Below are positions 59,131 to 64,000 of a stretch of 64,000 bases of DNA, piece by piece (the first letter of the stretch is position 1; each line of letters opens with the position of its first letter). Source of the DNA: Lacisediminihabitans sp040549465. Its GTDB lineage: Bacteria; Actinomycetota; Actinomycetes; Actinomycetales; Microbacteriaceae. Both the position numbers and the translations under genes were made by a program. The stretch is from assembly GCF_040549465.1 (NCBI RefSeq), contig NZ_JBEPTL010000014.1:26940-90939 (forward strand), in the 5' to 3' direction. Below the pieces are notes generated by a model, which worked only from the letters and a program-made list of their open reading frames with translations, had not been told where the DNA came from and did not search any database.

Positions 59131-59175
59131 AAATAACATTGCGCTTGACTTAAATAACGTCTTTAATGTTATTAT
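59131..59175. promoter_or_regulatory. Operator cluster before the XylF-type transporter
   Basis: Two direct repeats, AAATAACAT (59131-59139) and AAATAACGT (59152-59160), are followed by the inverted TGTTATTAT (59167-59175). AATAAC and GTTATT form a 6-bp inverted repeat with 9-base spacer. TTGACT (59145-59150) and TATTAT (59170-59175) could be the -35 and -10 for the transporter. Likely DeoR sites. Confidence 0.5.
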
Positions 59176-59273
59176 CACCGAGTTGAATGAATCGTCGGGT
59201 CCTCAGCCGCGAATCAGTCCCAAAACCCGTGTGCCGTCGTCGCCGACGGTGAACCCACCACCAAGGAGATTCA

Positions 59274-60350
59274 ATGAAGAAAATCTATTCACGGCTGTCG
59301 GTGGCCGCAGTAGCCGCTGGCATCGCCGCCCTCGCCCTGACCGGGTGTGTGCAGCAAACCGGAACCGGCGCTGCCCCGGCCGATGGCGCCTACAAGATCG
59401 CGTTCCTCATGCCTGACCTTGCGTCGACCCGGTACGAGCAGCAGGACAAGCCGCTCTTCGTCGCAGAGATGAAGAAGCTCTGCCCGAAGTGCAAGGTCAT
59501 CTATTCGAACGCGAACGCGAGTGCCGACCAGCAGCAGCAGCAGGCCAACTCCGCGATCGCGCAAGGTGTGAACGCCATCGTCATCGATGCCGTCGACTCG
59601 AAGGGAGCGGCGAGCATCGTGAACTCGGCCAATGCGGCGAAGATCCCGATCATCGCCTATGACCGCCCGATCCCCGACAAGAAGGCCGACTACTACGTCT
59701 CGTTCGACAACGAAGGTATCGGCCAGAAGATCGCCCAGTCGCTGATGGACAAGCTGGACACAGATGCGCCAGGCGGCGAGATCCTGATCGTCAATGGATC
59801 ACCGACGGATGCGGCGGCCGGCCTCATCAAGAAGGGCATCCACAACGCCGTCGACAAGAGCGACCACAAGATACTCGCCGAGTTCGACACCCCGGATTGG
59901 AAGCCGCAGAACGCCCAGGACTGGGTGAGCGGCCAAATCACCCAGTTCGGTAGCAAGATCACCGGTGTGGTCGCTGCCAACGATGGAACGGGAGGTGGCA
60001 CCATCGCCGCCTTCAAAGCGGCTGGCGTCACCACGGTTCCACCGGTGACGGGAAATGACGCGGAGGTGGCTGCGGCCCAGCGCATCATCGCCGGCGACCA
60101 GTACAACACCATCTCCAAGCCGATCAAGATCGTTGCGGATGCCGCGGCCAAGGTCGCGTACTCCCTGGCGAAGGGCGACAAGGTGGCGGCCAAGACCAAG
60201 CTGTATAACACCCCATCCGAACTGTTCACCCCGGATGTCGTGACCATCGACAACATCAAGGCGATCCTGTTCGACAGCAAAATCATGACGGCCTCCGAAG
60301 TATGCACCGCCGACTACGCGGCCGCCTGCGCAACTGCCGGAATCCAGTAA
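59274..60350 (+). CDS. Sugar ABC transporter substrate-binding lipoprotein, XylF-type
   Basis: 358 residues. The signal peptide ends ALALTGC with Cys25. The periplasmic fold resembles xylose-binding XylF: DLASTRYEQQDKPLFVAEMK, IIAYDRPIPDKKADYYVSFD and VAANDGTGGGTIAAFKAAGV, with AQRIIAGDQYNTISKPIK. A pentose or related polyol is the probable ligand; the kinase pair would act next. AAGGAG before the ATG. A strong hairpin follows. Confidence 0.9.
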   Translation: MKKIYSRLSVAAVAAGIAALALTGCVQQTGTGAAPADGAYKIAFLMPDLASTRYEQQDKPLFVAEMKKLCPKCKVIYSNANASADQQQQQANSAIAQGVNAIVIDAVDSKGAASIVNSANAAKIPIIAYDRPIPDKKADYYVSFDNEGIGQKIAQSLMDKLDTDAPGGEILIVNGSPTDAAAGLIKKGIHNAVDKSDHKILAEFDTPDWKPQNAQDWVSGQITQFGSKITGVVAANDGTGGGTIAAFKAAGVTTVPPVTGNDAEVAAAQRIIAGDQYNTISKPIKIVADAAAKVAYSLAKGDKVAAKTKLYNTPSELFTPDVVTIDNIKAILFDSKIMTASEVCTADYAAACATAGIQ

Positions 60351-60362
60351 CACCAGCTCCAT

Positions 60363-60398
60363 CGCTACCGTCTCGCCCGAGTGGGCGAGACGGTAGCG
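60363..60398 (+). terminator. 16-bp hairpin between the binding-protein and ATPase genes
   Basis: CGCTACCGTCTCGCCC (60363-60378) pairs perfectly with GGGCGAGACGGTAGCG (60383-60398) around a GAGT loop. It lies 13 bases beyond the stop and about 57 before the next ATG, with no U-run. It probably stabilises the binding-protein mRNA end or partly terminates. Confidence 0.75.
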
Positions 60399-60455
60399 TC
60401 CATCACGAAACTGCCCCAGATTCATACTCAACGGCGAGAAGCAAGTGAGGTTTCC

Positions 60456-61280
60456 ATGCCGACAAGCACAATCGATCCGACCACAGAGACGAGCATCCTC
60501 TCGCTGCGGAACGTCAGCAAGAACTTCGGCGCTGTCGCCGCGCTCACCGACATCAGTCTCGAGGTGGCCGCAGGCGAGGTCGTCGCGATCGTCGGCGACA
60601 ACGGTGCCGGCAAATCCACACTGGTCAAGGTTCTCTCGGGGGTGCACCTACCCGACTCGGGGGTGATCCACTTCGAAAAGAAGGCGGTGACCATCCCGAC
60701 GCCGACCGCCGCACTCGACCTGGGAATTGCCACCGTTTTTCAGGACCTCGCCCTGTGCGACAACCTGAATGTGATCAATAACCTCTTTCTCGGGCGCGAA
60801 CTGCGCCCCGGTCGTCTCGACGAGGTCGCCATGGAAGTGCGCTCATGGGAGTTGCTCCGGCAGCTTTCCGCGAAGATCCCTTCCGTGCGCATCCCGATCG
60901 CGGCACTCTCCGGCGGTCAACGCCAAACTGTGGCCATCGCCCGCTCGCTGGTCGGCAACCCGAAGGTGATCATTCTCGACGAACCAACGGCCGCCCTTGG
61001 CGTCGCACAGACCGCGGAGGTGCTCAACCTCGTGGAGCGGCTTCGCGAAAGCGGGCTCGGGGTCATCATGATCAGCCACAACATGGCCGACGTCCAGGCC
61101 GTTGCCGACCGCGTCATCGTGCTGCGACTCGGGCGCAACAACGGCGAGTTTCGCGTTGGCGACGTCTCGCCCGAGACGATCATCGCTGCTATCACCGGTG
61201 CAACCGACAATGCCGTCACTCGCCGAACCGCTCAGGTCGACTTGCGAACGGCGCCCAAATCCGATCTGGAGATCTCCTGA
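60456..61280 (+). CDS. Sugar ABC transporter ATPase, single domain
   Basis: 274 residues. Walker A GDNGAGKST, Q-loop TVFQDLALCD, signature LSGGQRQTVAI, Walker B VIILDEPTAAL, switch His ISHNMADV. CUT2-family sugar ATPases (RbsA, XylG) normally carry two ABC halves in about 500 residues; this one is a single half, as in FrcA-like systems, so it presumably works as a dimer. ATG 60456 has GAGG five bases upstream; the frame opens earlier inside the hairpin. Confidence 0.9.
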   Translation: MPTSTIDPTTETSILSLRNVSKNFGAVAALTDISLEVAAGEVVAIVGDNGAGKSTLVKVLSGVHLPDSGVIHFEKKAVTIPTPTAALDLGIATVFQDLALCDNLNVINNLFLGRELRPGRLDEVAMEVRSWELLRQLSAKIPSVRIPIAALSGGQRQTVAIARSLVGNPKVIILDEPTAALGVAQTAEVLNLVERLRESGLGVIMISHNMADVQAVADRVIVLRLGRNNGEFRVGDVSPETIIAAITGATDNAVTRRTAQVDLRTAPKSDLEIS

Positions 61281-62548
61281 TGAGCACCGTTCCGACCAAC
61301 ACGAACCCGGTGGAACCGGCCAGCCGACCCACCGACCAGCAGGATGAACGCCTTCGAGACCGCTCGGGTCTTCGAGGTGGGATATCGGCTGCCATCGACC
61401 AGATCAGGGGTGGAGACCTGGGTGTCCTTCCGGTCGTTCTCGGGCTCGCGGTCATCTGGACCATCCTCCAGATTCTGAACCCGGGGTTCCTTTCCAGCGC
61501 CAACCTGGTGAACCTGCTCATGGAATCCTCGGCTGTCGGAGTCATCGCGCTCGGGATCGTCTGTGTACTGCTCGTGGCGCAGATCGATCTCTCGGTGGGA
61601 TCGGTTAGCGGCCTCTCGTCGGCGATCCTCGGCATCCTCTTCGTGAATCAGCGCTGGAATGTTGCGGTGGCGGTAATCGTCGCCGTGCTCGTCGGCACGT
61701 TGATCGGCTTCGCCTACGGCCAGATCTTCAACCGGTTCGGTGTTCCGAGCTTCGTCATCACCCTTGCCGGCCTCCTGAGCTTCCTCGGACTCCAGCTGTT
61801 CGTGCTCAAGGGCAATGGTACGATCAACATCCCCTTCGACTCCCCGTTGGTGTACTTCGCGCAGCTCGCCTTCGTGCCGCCGATCCTCTCCTACGTCTTG
61901 GTCGTATTCGCCGCCGGCAGTCTGTTCCTAATCGGCTTCACCAACGCGCGGGCTCGCCGTCGGGCCGGGCTCTCGGCGCGATCGAGCGGACTGATCGCGG
62001 CTCAGAGCGTCGCGCTACTCGTCGTTCTCGGCCTCGTGGCCTACTACCTCAACATCACGCGCGGAGTCGGCTGGATGTTCGTGTTCTTCGTCGCTCTCGT
62101 GCTGGTGATGCACTACATGCTGACCCGCACCAAATGGGGACGGTCTGTTTATGCCGTTGGAGGTAACGTCGAGGCGGCTCGCCGATCGGGCATCAACGTG
62201 CGCTGGGTCTACACCTCGGTATTCATGATCTGCAGCACCTTCGCCGCGGTCGGCGGAATCCTCGCCGCATCCCGGCTCGCTTCCGCGAGCCAGAGCAGCG
62301 GCACGGGAGACGTCAACCTCAACGCCATAGCGGCTGCCGTGATCGGCGGCACGAGCCTCTTCGGCGGGCGCGGCACCGCCTTCGCGGCGTTGCTCGGCAT
62401 AATCGTCATCCAGTCCATCTCGAGCGGGCTCACGCTACTCAACCTCGACTCCTCATTCCGATTCATCGTCACCGGCATAGTGCTATTGCTCGCGGTCACC
62501 CTCGACTCGATCTCCCGCCGATCCCGCACCTCACACGGACGGGCCTGA
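61280..62548 (+). CDS. Sugar ABC transporter permease, XylH-type
   Basis: 422 residues, about ten predicted helices. ALGIVCVLLVAQIDLSVGSV and FNRFGVPSFVITLAGLLSFL are CUT2 permease motifs. YAVGGNVEAARRSGINVRWV is the ATPase-contacting loop, and AAAVIGGTSLFGGRGTAFAA follows. An N-terminal cytoplasmic extension of about 45 residues is hydrophilic. The ATG shares its A with the ATPase stop (TGATG). Last gene of the transporter operon. Confidence 0.92.
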   Translation: MSTVPTNTNPVEPASRPTDQQDERLRDRSGLRGGISAAIDQIRGGDLGVLPVVLGLAVIWTILQILNPGFLSSANLVNLLMESSAVGVIALGIVCVLLVAQIDLSVGSVSGLSSAILGILFVNQRWNVAVAVIVAVLVGTLIGFAYGQIFNRFGVPSFVITLAGLLSFLGLQLFVLKGNGTINIPFDSPLVYFAQLAFVPPILSYVLVVFAAGSLFLIGFTNARARRRAGLSARSSGLIAAQSVALLVVLGLVAYYLNITRGVGWMFVFFVALVLVMHYMLTRTKWGRSVYAVGGNVEAARRSGINVRWVYTSVFMICSTFAAVGGILAASRLASASQSSGTGDVNLNAIAAAVIGGTSLFGGRGTAFAALLGIIVIQSISSGLTLLNLDSSFRFIVTGIVLLLAVTLDSISRRSRTSHGRA

Positions 62549-62757
62549 AGCAGCCGCGTCACAGTTAGTCGCCGAGCCGGTCGTCAGGGCACCGACCGCT
62601 GTCCGGTTCCGGTAGAGGACGGTCAACGGACGCGAAATCGGGTCCTTGAACGGAGACCAATTGTCGGGTTGGGCTGCCTGAGACAGGTGCCCGGTTAGAG
62701 ACCGATACCGCGATTGTTCTTGACCTCTCGATCGGCGAACGAGGACCGTTTCCAGTT

Positions 62758-63338
62758 ATGAATGAATTTCTGATCCCATACGCACGCGTGTCCACGAACG
62801 AGCAAGATCTCACCGCCCAACGCAACGCCCTGGAAGCCCTCGGCGTTCGATCGAACCTGATCTACACCGACCACGGACTCACCGGCACCAACCGAGCGCG
62901 CCCAGGCCTGCGCGAAGCACTCGCCGCCTGCCGAAACGGCGACACCCTCGTCGTTGCAAAACTCGACCGACTCGCCCATTCCCTCCGGGACGCGAAAGAC
63001 ATCGTCGACGAACTGACGGTCAAAGGCGTCAAACTCAGCATCGGCGGATCCGTCCACGACCCGACCGACCCGGTCGGGCGGCTGCTGTTCAACGTCCTGG
63101 CAATGGTGGCCGAGTTCGAATCCGACCTCATCCGCGCCCGAACACGCGAAGGAATGCAAGTGGCCAAAGCGAAAGGCCACCTGCGCGGCAAACAACCGAA
63201 GATATCGATGGCGCAGCACGTCACCTGATGGAGGTGCACCGCGCGGGCACGCACTCCACGAACAAGCTCGCAGAGCTGTTCAACGTCGCCCGCTCCACGG
63301 TTTACCGCACCGTTCAACGACAATCCGTCGACCACTGA
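62758..63338 (+). pseudogene. Serine recombinase (resolvase/invertase), frameshifted near its DNA-binding domain
   Basis: The catalytic domain is intact: YARVSTNEQDLTAQRNALEA with nucleophile Ser12, then LVVAKLDRLAHSLRDAKDIV and GRLLFNVLAMVAEFESDLIR. The reading frame stops at 63228 after LRGKQPKISMAQHVT. The expected helix-turn-helix continues one base out of register: RHLMEVHRAGTHSTNKLAEL then FNVARSTVYRTVQR, ending in TGA at 63336-63338. The shift lies between about 63205 and 63224. The truncated 156-residue product would keep catalysis but lose specific DNA binding. Confidence 0.88.
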
Positions 63339-64000
63339 AAGAACACATCTGCCGGCTCCCGTTGTCGAGCCAAATAATCCTGCAACGGGACAACCGGAAC
63401 CGTCAATCCGAGGCCATGCGATCCGATGGCCGAGTCTGCTGTGCGCCGTTTCACTTGGGAACCTTCTGCGCTGCAGTCCGAACGGTAGGAGCGCTGAGCG
63501 CCATGTGCCCCGAAGTGGGGTCCAAATCGAATCTCAAAGCGGTCCTCCAAAAGGGGGACGTGGGGTAATCTCTTACCTACGCCGACGAAGTTTCCCGATA
63601 AGTCGGTGGGATACCCGAATGTGACGACCGCGGCTTTCCCCCGGGCATTGCGGCCGTCTCGAAACACGTGTCCGACTGGTGTTGGCCTTGGGTCCGCCCA
63701 GTGTGATCCAGCGCAACAACCCCGTATAAGTTGCGCTGGATCGCGTTCTCTCCGCTGCGCCCCCGTTTTGGGGTCTTTCTGCATTCAAAACCGCGCATGA
63801 GACTAGATCTTGTCGAGGCATTAGGGGGAATGTTCTTGAGGTTAATCAATGCACTATTCGGGTTGCAGCTCGGCCGATACGACCCCTCTCACCCACCGCA
63901 GACCACTAGTACTACAGTCGTGTTTATTTCATTGTCTTCGGCGTGTTTTGGACGATTTTTGGCGTTCCCGTGTTAATCCTTGCGGGTGGGCGATGATGTT
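63339..64000. other. Terminal stretch with no recognisable gene
   Basis: 662 bases after the recombinase. Several frames are open for 60-156 codons, but none shows a known family, ribosome-binding site or start signal. It contains a strong inverted repeat (63706-63743) and CCCC-N5-GGGG elements at about 63511 and 63764. The GC content falls toward the end. It could be mobile-element debris or the left part of another element. Confidence 0.6.
63706..63743. repeat. 13-bp perfect inverted repeat
   Basis: GATCCAGCGCAAC (63706-63718) and GTTGCGCTGGATC (63731-63743) flank a 12-base loop. It lies about 370 bases after the recombinase stop. Possible recombination site, terminator or element end. Confidence 0.7.

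Noticed and set aside
63314..63784. 156-codon minus-strand frame after the recombinase
   Set aside because: No family resemblance, no ribosome-binding site, no leaderless -10, and it contains the 13-bp inverted repeat. Kept as unresolved DNA, not annotated as a gene.
1..64000. tRNA genes, rRNA, CRISPR arrays, restriction or phage-defence operons
   Set aside because: I looked for T-loop motifs on both strands, repeat-spacer periodicity and defence nucleases and saw none. HipBA is the only toxin-antitoxin pair. A covariance-model scan would settle small RNAs.

Overview
The window reads as chromosome of a high-GC actinobacterium, most likely a member of the Microbacteriaceae. The reasons are the high GC of almost every gene, frequent GTG starts, many start codons with no Shine-Dalgarno sequence, and the gene content: paired quaternary-amine ABC operons, a DUF3516 helicase, an App1-type phosphatase, and comEA-comEC next to holA, rpsT and lepA. 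The genus assignment is inference.

Layout. 1-10.3 kb is a conserved housekeeping block: DUF1990 protein (partial), lepA, a small DUF4190-like membrane protein, rpsT, holA, comEC, comEA and leuS. 10.4-13.2 kb has pabB and a divergent class-IV aminotransferase (4-amino-4-deoxychorismate lyase-like), then a DedA protein. 13.3-19.9 kb holds two tandem, same-order, four-gene osmoprotectant (quaternary amine) ABC operons that look like a whole-operon duplication. 20-32.6 kb is a mixed stretch: TetR regulator, App1-family phosphatase, hipB-hipA, methyltransferase, a G6PDH paralogue divergent from a GH15 glucoamylase-like enzyme, aldo/keto reductase, small membrane protein, FUSC protein, alpha/beta hydrolase, unknown protein and quinone oxidoreductase. 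32.6-38.9 kb is an oligosaccharide locus: LacI regulator, GH13 alpha-glucosidase, lipoprotein binding protein and two permeases. A shared 12-base motif lies before both the regulator and the operon. 39-52.2 kb: UbiA-like prenyltransferase, MFS exporter, lipase-like hydrolase, a frameshifted PQQ-type beta-propeller lipoprotein, DUF3516 helicase, nucleoside hydrolase, zinc-ribbon SDR, and a GH18/GT2 pair.

At 53,197 the acetyl-CoA synthetase gene stops abruptly after its first 239 codons. Unrelated DNA follows to the end of the window. That DNA carries a self-contained sugar or polyol module: histidine phosphatase, two adjacent FGGY kinases, a 2-hydroxyacid dehydrogenase, a DeoR regulator, and a XylF-type ABC importer with a single-domain ATPase. 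After the module come a frameshifted serine recombinase and more than 600 bases with no recognisable gene. I read this as a genomic island inserted into, or rearranged against, acs.

The most striking window-wide signal is not a gene. Seventeen start codons lie 5-7 bases downstream of a TANNNT hexamer, which is the arrangement expected of leaderless transcripts. In one case, pabB and its divergent partner, two opposed leaderless promoters are packed into 13 bases. In another, a 21-codon leaderless mini-ORF ends immediately before the DUF1990 start. Other clear signals are a decayed copy of the DUF3516 helicase tail about 1.2 kb from the intact gene, an mRNA hairpin between a sugar-binding-protein gene and its ATPase gene, and strong palindromes before hipB and between the GT2 and acs genes.
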